Shown here in pieces: positions 10,001 through 18,848 of a DNA stretch of 20,129 bases. Where the stretch lies: NCBI GenBank assembly GCA_030141605.1, contig JAQGDQ010000867.1, forward strand, positions 66,542 through 86,670, read 5' to 3'. Both the position numbers and the translations under genes were made by a program. Below the pieces are notes generated by a model. The model was not told the origin of the DNA. It did not search any database and worked only from the letters and a program-made list of their open reading frames with translations. Numbering within the stretch: position 1 is the stretch's first letter; every line of letters begins with the position of its first letter. This DNA is from Tubiluchus corallicola. Lineage: Eukaryota > Priapulida > Priapulimorpha > Priapulimorphida > Tubiluchidae.

Positions 10001-10527
10001 GCATTATTATTATGAATTATTATTATGAATTTATTCCACAGCAACTCAAACATACATACAAATTGATATTACATTAAAAAAATAAACTATGCGAGTTACT
10101 GTGAGGAGGGGGAAGGAGCATTGAGCTTTCGAGTCCTCCTCCAGATAAGTGAAACAATTGACTATTAACATTACATAGTATTTTCATCAGTTATAACGTA
10201 CATTGGAACAAAATAAGTTTTGTTAGTAATTTAAGATCAGGATGAGTAAAATTGTGAGTTAATTATACCGTTGTAGTAGGTAATTCTTTAATGCTTTTTT
10301 AAATTGATAAAGATTAAAAGCTTTCATTTCACGCGGAATTGTTGACAAATTTTAATAGCATTATATGTTGATGACTGTTTCATTATATTTGTTTTTGGAA
10401 GAGGGAGTACATAGTTTTCGACTGAATATCTTGTGTAATGATCATGTTGATTTGAAACTGGACTAAAGTATGACTGAAAAGCTGGTGGAAGTAGTGAATT
10501 ATGAACTAGTAAGTAGTACATTGTCAA
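10000..10527 (-). mobile_element. LINE relic 3' end, reverse strand, between the two convergent genes
   Basis: The minus-strand frame from 10527 reads MYYLLVHNSLLPPAFQSYF...HDHYTRYS...TNIMKQSSTYNAIKI, the carboxy-terminal pattern of jockey/CR1-like elements (NSLLPPAF, H.Y.TR, S..Y.AIK.W). A one-base shift near 10340 moves the continuation to another frame: IPREMKAFNLYQFKKALKN, ending near 10265. The 3' untranslated part ends near 10000 with GAATAAATTC and ATAATAATTC repeats. It is broken and not functional. Confidence 0.7.
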
Positions 10528-11349
10528 TAAAAAGACTTAAAACCAGTCAAACATATTGTAACGATTCCGGGGCCCAACGCGGATTCGTCTCTGGATGTAT
10601 AGAGCGGCATCCATGTTATGAAATACTACAGCAGGCGAGAAGATTTAAAAGATCCGGAATACGAGTGTAAAATAAACTTTACTGCAACACCGGTAACTTC
10701 AAAAAATGACATGTGAACAGACTTTTGTATAAAAATCAGAAAGTCTACAGCATTCACTTCTACCCATTACTAACATTAGGGGGGTTGATCAAAAGAATAT
10801 AAAGAATATAAATGAACGTAATGTAAGAATATAAATGTAGGAATATAAATGAACGTAAAATATATGAAATAATAAATTAAATGTTTAAAATAAATACAAT
10901 AGCCTAGTATGGAAGTTATAATACAAATTATAGTACAAAACCGATATACGGGTTTAGTAAAAACAATTTAAGTTTAACATTTTCAGCAATGAATAATCAT
11001 CGGCGACATGTTGGGTGGAATTGTAGAAATAAAGAAATGTATTAGGTATATGCTTATAATATTATCTTTATTTCGTGCAATTCATTAAACAAATGTACAC
11101 TTTTTAATAGTTAGCAAATGTAGTAAATAAATTATTATTAATGATAATTTATCACCTGGTTAGATTCTACTAAGACTAATTGTTAAAAATTTTTGAATCT
11201 TAACTAAAGCAGCAGTTATAGATCCAAGAAAAGTTCTGCTTTTCTGTGGTCAGGCTCATGCAGGGTCAATTGTTTGACCCAGAAAAGAAATTCATAGCGT
11301 TAAAATTTTACCAGCAATGAGAATCGAATCCAATGTTGCCATAACGCCA
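10528..11349. other. Intergenic region between the convergent genes
   Basis: AT-rich. Around 10790-10865 a short imperfect tandem repeat of GAATATAAATGAACGTAA is present. No gene recognised. It probably includes the 3' untranslated region of the minus-strand gene (see 11067). Confidence 0.4.
11067..11072 (-). terminator. Candidate poly(A) signal for the minus-strand LamG-type gene
   Basis: AATAAA on the minus strand, about 280 bp after the stop at 11350-11352. It is a plausible cleavage signal but only one of several AT-rich hexamers here. Confidence 0.4.
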
Positions 11350-11727
11350 CTACCATTGTGCAAAATTGAACGAATTACCCCTATGATTACTGTTTTGTCC
11401 GAAGTTGTTCCCGTCAGAGTTGCCACCGTTGAAGCCAAAATTATCCCCGCCATTACCATAACCAAAATTACTGCTGCCGAAGTTATCGCTGTTGTCATAT
11501 CCAGAGCTACCACCACCGCTGCCGTGCCCAGTGGTGGTCCCGCCATCTTCATATCCTGAACTGCTCTTGGTCTTATCAGCATCCTTATCAGCATCCTCAT
11601 CCATTCGAGCAATATTGTTGGCAATGTTGTCAACGAGTTCTTTCAACTCGGGCAAAATGGCTGGGTTGACACACAGGTGCTTCAAATCATGAGGTTGCAA
11701 ACAGGTAGATGGTACCTCTTTGGTAAT
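11350..11727 (-). CDS. Last exon: two-Cys linker, acidic helix, NFG-rich tail
   Basis: Acceptor TGACGTTTTAG|ATTACC, stop TAG at 11350-11352. It encodes ITKEVPSTCLQ... then KHLCVNP, a helix with D/K/A repeats, a Ser/Thr/Gly linker and about 60 residues dominated by Gly, Asn, Asp and Phe. The phase fits the exon at 13928-14152. The tail composition resembles structural or adhesive matrix proteins, but homology cannot be judged from low-complexity sequence. Confidence 0.75.
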   Translation of the reverse strand: MTKEVPSTCLQPHDLKHLCVNPAILPELKELVDNIANNIARMDEDADKDADKTKSSSGYEDGGTTTGHGSGGGSSGYDNSDNFGSSNFGYGNGGDNFGFNGGNSDGNNFGQNSNHRGNSFNFAQW

Positions 11728-14152
11728 CTAAAACGTCAGATCGCATTTACAGTAATCATAACGACAACTGATTTACAAATAAAGGTTAAGGGACAAGAAA
11801 AGGGGTACCTGAAGTAGGTTTCAGAAAAATCGCCTTAAAAGTTATAATTACTTTATAGCAATTTTACGCGTACTCACGTTGAAAGGATTTTTTGTTTGTT
11901 TTCATTTTAAATCTATCGCAATACTGTTCTGACCGCGCCATGACGTGACGTCATATACGCACAACATAAATCAGGGGAAGAAAAGAAAATGTTAAATTAT
12001 GTTCCCAGAAAAGTTTCCATGCAAAGTTATATTACTTAGCATTTCCCTTACCTGCCTGAAAGACTTAGGTAACTAGGAAAGAAATTTATTAATTATTTTA
12101 AATGATTTCACCAAATGGTAAAATGTCGTTGACTCACCTCCAGGGTGCGCCACTCGGTAACCAGAAAACGTATTTTTAATCTTACTGACAGAATACAATA
12201 ATTTTTACAATTTTAGTTATTTAGTCACGTGTGCGCTACGAATGCTCTGATTATTTTAACTTCAGATTTGCAAGTAAACAAACTTGATAAACAACTGAAG
12301 TCTAATCCAGGACAATCCTGTCGTACATCTTCGGTATTAATACATTCACAAGTGAAATAATATTCTGTTTTCACTAAACCCCCTCCCCCCCACGAACATC
12401 TCTTTCTTCACGTGGTATCCTAGACCACATACCAGTTTATATACGAAGATTGTGAGCTGAGAACCCAAGCCTAGTCATCTGTATTCTATCGAATTCTTTT
12501 ACATCTATTGAAGGATTAACCCTTTCATACCCGTTGTATCCCGTGGGATACGAGAATATCTTCTGCCTTTAAAATTAATAAAATTTTAAAACTGAGAGTT
12601 ATTTGATCTGTTAACAGTTATTTTGATTTAAGCCAATAACAATAGACTAAAAATGGTGATAAAATGGCAAACTAAAAAATCTACGTAGCACAAAAAACTG
12701 CGCAAGGTACAGTACTTTAGAGACGACTTTGTACAGATCAGCATAGCGTGCATACTAAATGTCTTATCAACAGTCGCAAAATGAAGCACATTTTTTGCTT
12801 TTGTTGTGTTTTTAAAAAAGTTTTTCTTATTAAAAAAAATATTTTGGGCTGAAAGGGTTAACAAAAACATCTAATACAGTTAGATTAGCGTTGACAGATC
12901 TGTACACCACAAGCTACTGCAATGCAAATAGAGACACTATATATATATTTTTTTCAATGAGGATTTACCATCATGATATTGCTACAGCTTTTGTAAACTT
13001 ATGTGTATGGTTAGCAAATGTGAATTAACAAGTACCAAATAATGATTGATTATTAATTGATCGGTTTTCGGCGTGCAACTTCCAACTCACAAACATCCTG
13101 GAACAACTTCAAACTCACAAATATCCTGGAATGAACGTGCCAACAAATAATTGTTTTTCCTGTTAATTTCCACAACCTGTTCGGTTAAATACTTTCACTA
13201 TATATTCCACTATTTTTATATATTTTAGATGCATGAATATTTTTCATATACGAGAGATGATGAAGTTGCAAAGTTCCGAAGGCTTAATTAGAGGTCCTTT
13301 TTCGTGAGATACAAACGAATGTCCAACGGACAGTGACATCTAGTGGACTGGTTGGCGGAAAATTTCTGCAAAAAAATAAGATGTCTCGGGCGTGGTCATT
13401 GTCATTATCGTTAATTGTTGTTGTCGTTGTTTTTGTTGTTGTTATTGTTGCTGTTACTCTAAGACTATCCGTATGTATGCGTCAATGTTATTATAGGCCT
13501 GGTACAGCACGAAATACCATTGCTATGATTACTAGATTGAGAATCGAAGGTTCTAATTCGATTCGAACGAGTTTTTTTTAGATGGAATTCGATTATAGGT
13601 TCGAATAATTCAATACTTCAGCCACATGCATTCTTTATCATTAAAATGTTTGAAACAGCATGCAATTAGCATTATTTAGGTGCAGTTTTCATGCAAACTT
13701 TTTGCTAAACTAATAATGGTTTTAATTCACAACAGAATCAAGTAATATGTATGATTTTCGTAAGACCACTTTTTACTAGTGGCTCGAAAACTTGTTCCAA
13801 AAGCTTTCAAACTCAATTCGAATTCGATTCGGATTCGTTTTCTGGTAGAGAATGCTGACCCCTAATGATTACTATGTACTGAACACGATTGTATAATAAA
13901 GTTTTGGTATATATTTGTTTTGTTTACCTGTCCGTACAAAACTGGTTCCGCCTTTTTCCAATTGAAAACATTTCCAGAGTTGATGCAACTTTTACTCAGC
14001 TTAGTAAACTGATTTTCGCTGATGGCCTCATCGTATATATTCAAATCTCGGATCAAACCAAGAAAAGAATCCCCTTGGTATCCCACCGGTTCATCTGCAG
14101 GATTGAAAAACAACCACAGACCTTGTGCATCGTTTAGAGTGCTCGTCATCAT
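11350..14152 (-). CDS. Partial gene: LamG/pentraxin-like domain with Gly/Asn-rich tail
   Basis: Exons 14152-13928 (75 codons) and 11727-11350 (125 codons plus stop) are both phase 0 and joined by a 2.2-kb intron with the donor CAG|GTAAAC. The first encodes the C-terminal half of a concanavalin-type jellyroll: GDSFLGLIRDLNIYDEAIS..., then C...GNVFNW, the closing strands of LamG/pentraxin domains. The second adds two Cys, an acidic helix (ELKELVDNIANNIARMDEDADKD) and a low-complexity tail with DNFG, SNFG and NNFG repeats. These domains occur in secreted or cell-surface proteins that bind sugars or matrix. The signal peptide and the N-terminal half of the domain must be in exons upstream, probably beyond the window, past the retrotransposon at 15914-20129. 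Name and function unknown. Confidence 0.75.
11946..11953. promoter_or_regulatory. Perfect CRE-type palindrome TGACGTCA
   Basis: TGACGTCA, immediately preceded by an overlapping TGACG, in the intron of the minus-strand gene. It is the consensus site for CREB/ATF factors. Whether it acts here is unknown. Confidence 0.25.
12516..12861. mobile_element. piggyBac-type MITE, copy 2 (intron of LamG-type gene)
   Basis: TTAA at both ends (12516-12519, 12858-12861) with perfect 8-bp terminal inverted repeats CCCTTTCA/TGAAAGGG. The TATCCCGTGGGATA palindrome is at 12537-12550. Internal sequence matches copy 1 (8853-9311) closely over about 250 bp and then diverges; the right sub-terminal palindrome present in copy 1 is missing. 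No coding capacity. Confidence 0.78.
12862..13927. other. Rest of the LamG-type gene intron
   Basis: Non-coding. There is a GTT-rich simple stretch at about 13405-13450. ATTCGATTCG-type blocks occur near 13558 and 13815, and the sequence near 13850-13866 (minus: TTAGGGGTCAGCATTCTC) resembles one end of a hAT-type element. No convincing matching end was found. Nothing else recognised. Confidence 0.3.
13928..14152 (-). CDS. LamG/pentraxin-like domain exon
   Basis: The acceptor has a long pyrimidine tract: TTTTTTTTTCATTCGTAG|ATG. The donor is GGACAG|GTAAAC. The exon could in principle start translation (ATGATG right after the acceptor), but half a jellyroll domain would be missing, so it is read as an internal exon. 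Confidence 0.8.
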
Positions 14153-15913
14153 CTACGAATGAAAAAAAAACTAATCATTAAAAACGAGCTGTTTTAGCAA
14201 TATGCAAAATATGTAATGTAACATTGCAACAACACAGGTGCAGACTTCTACCTGGGGGGGGGGGTGCATAAGCGTACAGTTCAGTATAATTTAATAAACC
14301 AACGCGATGCATGTACTATGTATCAAATGCTATAATTTATTGTAAAGTCACTCCTGGTTGCCATGACAACTGTAAAACCGAAGGCACGTTAATAACACAA
14401 GAAATAAAGATAGTCTAAACTTTTATTGCACAGATCTAATCAATGGGCCAGATGTGGTTATTTTGTACCTGTCAGTTGTGTGATTTATCTTGAGTAATTC
14501 TAGCAATTTTTTAGTTTTGAGTCACTTTCTATTTTTTGTGAACTTTTCAGCAGTTTTAGACTAGTTTGATATGAATAACGGGGTAAATCGGACAGCATGC
14601 CATTCATGTATAAACGACTCCCTGCTAGAAAAAAATACAAAAATAACACAATACAACAAGCAAATTGTGGAAGCTACAGCCCATTCTAAAATGCTATGTT
14701 TAGTCCTAAGATATAAAGTTAATTAGAATGAATGGCGAATTTTGAAGTTTGATGATATGCAACAGATTTTGCTGTATAGAAACAGAGTTATCTCACCAGC
14801 TTTGTAAATTATCCTACATATCAAAATAAGTGCTTTCAAAACACGTTTTTTTGAAACCTAAGTTGTCTCTTTTCACGTCATATTATGCAAGATGCATACA
14901 AGAACTAAAAAGAAGTCTATCCCAATTCACTCCAAAATGGTGATATGGACACTTTTTTTTAATTAAAAAAAAACACCGCAAGATTTTTATTATAAGAACA
15001 ATATCTTCAAAAGATTGGTTATGTATGTGGCCATATAACTACCAAACACAGTTTAGAATAAAAACAAAAATAAGGCTGTCCCAATTCACTCCAAAATGCA
15101 GGGTGATATGGACACTTGTTTTTAATTAAAAAAAACACTGTAAGATTTTTATTATAAGAACAATACCTTCCAAAGATTGGTTATGTATGTGGCCATATAA
15201 CTACCAAATACAATTTAGAATAAAAACAAACACAAAAACTTACGGCAGTTTGAATTTTAAAACTGTCCCTGTTCACCCGGTTTTACAGCAGGCTAGGAAT
15301 GCTCTAATGTTTTTCGAATTTTATGCAGTATTAGCCGAAAATGCTACAATTTCTTACTCAATAATGGACGATTAAAATTGCTGCCCCTGTCAGCGCGGGT
15401 GTTGCAAATTATGAGTTGAGGTCACTGCTAATACAAGCCCGTGTGCAGTAAGACAGCATGTAGCTTATTCGAAATTTTAAATATGTACTTTCTCTTTTAA
15501 ACTGCCATTCTCACAGAAAACAAGAGATTCGTAGCTTAGTAGTAAGTGAAACGAAAATTGACGTGAAGGAATAATATCGGGTTTACCTTGGGGAGGTAAG
15601 GAATTAACCAGATATGAAATACCATCACACCAGTACGACAACATACACACTAATTCAGAATTCATATATCCACGGCCATATTAATTAAATAATAGTTTTC
15701 TCATTTTTTGTGCATAGTTGTAAATATGTTTGATTTTATTCGTCGTTACTTTCCATTACTGCACAGTAGTTTAGATTGCACTGACGCATTTGCCTTTAGC
15801 AGTGTAAGTTTTTATTAACTAACACTGATTGATCATCTCTGGTAAAGTTTTTATCAGTGATTATCAATGTATTTTAATGGCAAATAAAGATTATTTTATA
15901 TATATATATATAT
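14153..15913. other. Intron or upstream sequence of the LamG-type gene
   Basis: Non-coding as far as I can see. It holds an 11-base G run at 14254-14264, the duplication at 14917-15227 and a TA microsatellite at 15897-15913 into which the LTR retrotransposon is inserted. The short open frames at 15187-15375 and 15477-15665 do not give phase-compatible exons. Confidence 0.4.
14917..15227. repeat. Direct duplication, two copies of about 150-160 bp
   Basis: Two adjacent copies share CCCAATTCACTCCAAAATG (14921 and 15080), GTGATATGGACACTT, GATTTTTATTATAAGAACAA, GATTGGTTATGTATGTGG and CCATATAACTACCAAA. The period is 159-163 bp because of small indels. There are several substitutions, so it is older than the transporter-exon triplication. 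No function evident. Confidence 0.9.
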
Positions 15914-16158
15914 TGTTATGAGTTGGAATTGGTTACACAAAACATGGTGAATAAACGGAGATGCATTTGCGACATTACTTCATTTTTATTGCCAGTAAAC
16001 ACAAATTAACAAAAACAAAACATCAGGGCTGTCATCCTGAGCAGCCGACATTACTTCCACCTCAATAACAACTCCCTAACTAGGTCAAAAGCAAGTACAG
16101 AACACAGGTGAGAAGCCAACCTGACGCTTAAATTAAAATCGGCAGGCGGGTCATAACA
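15914..16158 (-). repeat. 3' LTR of the Gmr1-like element
   Basis: 245 bp, with inverted ends TGTTATGA/TCATAACA. A minus-strand AATAAA at 15985-15990 is the likely poly(A) signal. The left flank is TATAT within a TA microsatellite. The second copy starts at 19886. Confidence 0.93.
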
Positions 16159-16171
16159 TCTCACCCCCCAT
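16159..16171 (-). other. Polypurine tract of the Gmr1-like element
   Basis: On the minus strand, a T-rich run followed by ATGGGGGGTGAGA directly abuts the 3' LTR. This is the standard plus-strand primer site for LTR-element reverse transcription. Confidence 0.85.
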
Positions 16172-16201
16172 AAGAAAAAAAACTGTGTTTTTTGTTTAGG
16201 T

Positions 16202-16423
16202 TTACTTTAAACAGTATCTTGATAAGGTGTCCGCTAACACATTGTCTTTACCCTTGACATGTACAATAATTAAATCATACTGTTGGAGGAACAGACTCCA
16301 TCGCAATAAACGTTGATTCTTATTTCTGAATCTGTGTAAAAATGTCAATGGATTATGGTCCGTAAATACAACAGTGGGTGAGTGATTACAAGTAACATAA
16401 ATCTCGAAATGTTGCATAGCCAA
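16202..16423 (-). pseudogene. RNase H C-terminal fragment of the Gmr1-like element
   Basis: Encodes LAMQHFEIYV, then VVFTDHNPLTFL (TDH.PL motif), LRWSLFLQQYDL and GKDNVLADTLSR, the second half of Ty3/gypsy RNase H, ending at a stop 31 bp before the polypurine tract. The N-terminal half of RNase H and all of reverse transcriptase are missing. It is one frame off from the gag-integrase frame, overlapping it at 16386-16423. There is no separate start codon of its own (the frame opens at TTG). Confidence 0.85.
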
Positions 16424-18848
16424 ACTGTGTAAAGAACTTCAGTAAAGCATCAACTACTGCAGCAGCTGTTATCTTCTTTAAAGGTATAGCTTCTGGAAAC
16501 TTCGTAGTCAGATCCATAATAGTAAGAAGATACTGATATCCTGACTTGGTTTTCGGCAGTGGCCCAACACAGTCAATTAGGATTCTGCTGAATGGTTCCT
16601 CAAATATTGGAAGTGGATTAAGTGGAGCTATAGGAATTTTCTGGTTTGGTTTGCCCACCATTTGGCACACGTGACAAGTTTTACAAAATTGAGAAACATC
16701 TTTTCTCAACTTTGGCCAAAAGAAGTGTTGTAAAATTTTATCTTGCGTCTTCTTAACACCTGCGTGTCCGGCTAATGGCAATTCATGGGCTATCTTCATT
16801 AGTTCTTTACGGTAACGTTGTGGTACTACAATTTGGTGGTGTACACGCCAATCTTCATCTGCAGGAGCATCTGGTGGTCTCCACTTTCTCATGAGTACTT
16901 TAGACTGCATGTAGTAGCCTTCTGAAACATTGTCAATTTCCTCTTGTGACGTGACTAGAGAAAAGAGCTTGTTAAGAGAGGGATCATTTGTCTGTGCCTT
17001 AATAAGTTCCTCTTGTTTCAGAGATAATGTTGGTGAATTTTTATCCATCTGTGCGGCAAACGTGTGGCTTAAAGCCGTCGAACCACTTTGGTTCTCTCTT
17101 GGGAAGGTAGACGGTGGTGAACTATCTTTGTCATCCACTTGTTCTGAGCTGCTATCTTTGTTAATCTGAGCCTGTGATCTTGTTACAACACAAGCAGGAA
17201 AAATTCCAGGATGCATTTCTTCAAGAATTTCAGTTTCCGCATCCATTTTTGGCTCAGGAGTGACAATAGGTGTAGCGGTTATAACCTCATCCCCAGCAAC
17301 ATCATTGCCAAGTAATAGGGACACTCCATCTACTGGAATGTGAGAAACAATTCCTACTGTCACGGGACCTTTAACATAGTCCGAATTCAAGTTGATTCTG
17401 TGAAGTGGTACATCTATGTATCCTCCTTCAATACCTTGAATTAAAGCGCTAGCATTTGTATAAGAAGTTTCATCAAGAGGGATTACACCCTGTAATAATA
17501 GTGACTGAGCAGCTCCTGTGTCTCGTAAAATTGTAACAGGTTTAATTGTGTCCACAGACGACACTGGCGACACTTCACCTGACGATAGGAAACTGCTATA
17601 GGTATCTTCTTTTGAAGAATTGTGGGCAAAAGCAACTGGAGAGCCGGCTCGCTGCTTTTGTCGTAAGAGAATCCGACACTCTGATCTGAGATGCCCTTTC
17701 TTGCGGCAATATGCACATGTAGGCCCATCACGTGCATAGCCTCCTCCCGATGCATCTTTATTATCTTGGTGGCGGCCTCCTTTAGAGCTTATAGTTTCTG
17801 AATGAGCAGTTTTTTCTTTTTCTAGAAATTTGAAGCAGTCTGTTTTAACATGACCTTTTTTGTTACAATAGGTGCACTGTACAGATTTAAAATTAGTTTT
17901 ATTTGCTAATTCATAATCATCTGCCATAACAGACGCTTTTTGCAAAGAGTCTACCTTTTGATTCTCCAAATGCGTTTTGATCTGCATAGGGATACTGCTT
18001 TTAAAATCTTCCAGTAAAACCATTTGTCTTAGTTTTTCATAAGATTCCCCAACGTTTAATGAACGACACCATCTGTCTAACATAACTTCTTTATTTCTTG
18101 CAAACTCGACGTAAGTTTGATTTGACGCTTTCCGACTGTTCCTAAATCGTTGGCGATAGGCTTCTGGTACTAATTCATATGCCTTTAGCACAGCGGATTT
18201 CAATTGTTCATAATTTGAACTCTGAGTGGAGGGTAGAGAAGAGTAAATCTCCTGTGCTTTACCTGTAAAACTGCTTTGTAACAATACAGGCCAATGAGCT
18301 TTTGGCCTTTTGAGATTGTTGGCAATTTTCTCAAAGGTTAGAAAAAATATTTCAACATCTGTTTCACTAAATTTAGGTACAAGGCGAATGTTTTTTATAA
18401 CATCAAAAGTTTGGTTATTGGCTTGCTGAGCCCCCAAATTAGTGGATGCTGTTAATAATTCCAGCTCTTTCATCTTAACGTTGTACTCCCTATCCCTTTG
18501 CCTTTCTTTGTCCTGATATTCCAACCTTAATTTTTCAAGTTCCATCCTTTCACGTTCGAGTGCAATTTTTGCTAACTCAAGTTCATTCCTATCTGTTCTA
18601 GTGGGAGTATGCACAGGAATATGAGGAGATTTACTAATTACAGATTTCTCCCCTTCACGTGGTCTAGCTGTTTTCAAAATTTCTGGGTTCCCGAGAATTT
18701 CAATAATTTTTGCTTTTCCAGCACTAGTGGGCAACTCAATATTCAGGTAATCGGCCAGGGCAAGTACATTGTCTTTTGTGAGTTTATCTAATCTGGGCAA
18801 GGTTACCAAGCCCCCTTTCCAAAACATTTCTGGGTCAAATGTCGCCAT
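16386..18848 (-). CDS. Gag-protease-integrase(truncated) polyprotein of the Gmr1-like element, 820 aa
   Basis: Domains in order: SAP-like helix pair (about 19-52), coiled coil rich in Glu/Arg (about 88-135), capsid (about 155-315) with a SCAN-like part including EAYRQRFR (229-236) and LEDFKSSIP (279-287). Then come two CCHC zinc knuckles, C325-C328-H333-C338 and C378-C381-H386-C391, and an aspartic protease with DTGA at 443-446 and LLLGND at 511-516. A linker containing FPACVVTRSQ follows, then the integrase HHCC finger (H688, H695, C725, C728) and the first catalytic Asp (D759 in LIDCVGPL). The integrase stops at about residue 810 (FFTQFG); the next ten residues are RNase H DNA read in the wrong frame. 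The remaining integrase Asp/Glu and all reverse transcriptase are absent. The ATG at 18846-18848 is the first in frame. Confidence 0.9.
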   Translation of the reverse strand: MATFDPEMFWKGGLVTLPRLDKLTKDNVLALADYLNIELPTSAGKAKIIEILGNPEILKTARPREGEKSVISKSPHIPVHTPTRTDRNELELAKIALERERMELEKLRLEYQDKERQRDREYNVKMKELELLTASTNLGAQQANNQTFDVIKNIRLVPKFSETDVEIFFLTFEKIANNLKRPKAHWPVLLQSSFTGKAQEIYSSLPSTQSSNYEQLKSAVLKAYELVPEAYRQRFRNSRKASNQTYVEFARNKEVMLDRWCRSLNVGESYEKLRQMVLLEDFKSSIPMQIKTHLENQKVDSLQKASVMADDYELANKTNFKSVQCTYCNKKGHVKTDCFKFLEKEKTAHSETISSKGGRHQDNKDASGGGYARDGPTCAYCRKKGHLRSECRILLRQKQRAGSPVAFAHNSSKEDTYSSFLSSGEVSPVSSVDTIKPVTILRDTGAAQSLLLQGVIPLDETSYTNASALIQGIEGGYIDVPLHRINLNSDYVKGPVTVGIVSHIPVDGVSLLLGNDVAGDEVITATPIVTPEPKMDAETEILEEMHPGIFPACVVTRSQAQINKDSSSEQVDDKDSSPPSTFPRENQSGSTALSHTFAAQMDKNSPTLSLKQEELIKAQTNDPSLNKLFSLVTSQEEIDNVSEGYYMQSKVLMRKWRPPDAPADEDWRVHHQIVVPQRYRKELMKIAHELPLAGHAGVKKTQDKILQHFFWPKLRKDVSQFCKTCHVCQMVGKPNQKIPIAPLNPLPIFEEPFSRILIDCVGPLPKTKSGYQYLLTIMDLTTKFPEAIPLKKITAAAVVDALLKFFTQFGYATFRDLCYL

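Noticed and set aside
11292-11633. 113-codon minus-strand frame and the plus-strand frames over the same stretch
   Set aside because: Shadows of the low-complexity NFG-rich exon in other frames; no splice support.
13333-13581. 82-codon plus-strand ORF with a Val-rich hydrophobic stretch
   Set aside because: The hydrophobic part is simply translated GTT repeats; no start or splice context and no motif.
14100-14270. C-rich tract plus CAG on the minus strand (opposite the G run at 14254) as a splice acceptor
   Set aside because: No donor or sustained open frame follows before the strong acceptor at 14153.
15242-15390. Minus-strand possible exon ending in ACTGCC|GTAAGT
   Set aside because: The phase-0 frame required by the next exon has a stop about 40 bases before the donor, and no acceptor lies between.
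15585-15645. Minus-strand frame containing YWCDGISYLVNSLPPQ followed by a GTAAAC donor, as a further LamG exon
   Set aside because: The donor leaves phase 1, while the LamG exon at 14152 needs phase 0; the phase-0 frame has a stop. The acceptor is weak.
17483-17755. 90-codon frame overlapping the zinc-knuckle region of Gag
   Set aside because: Shadow frame without motifs; the gag-pol frame explains this stretch.
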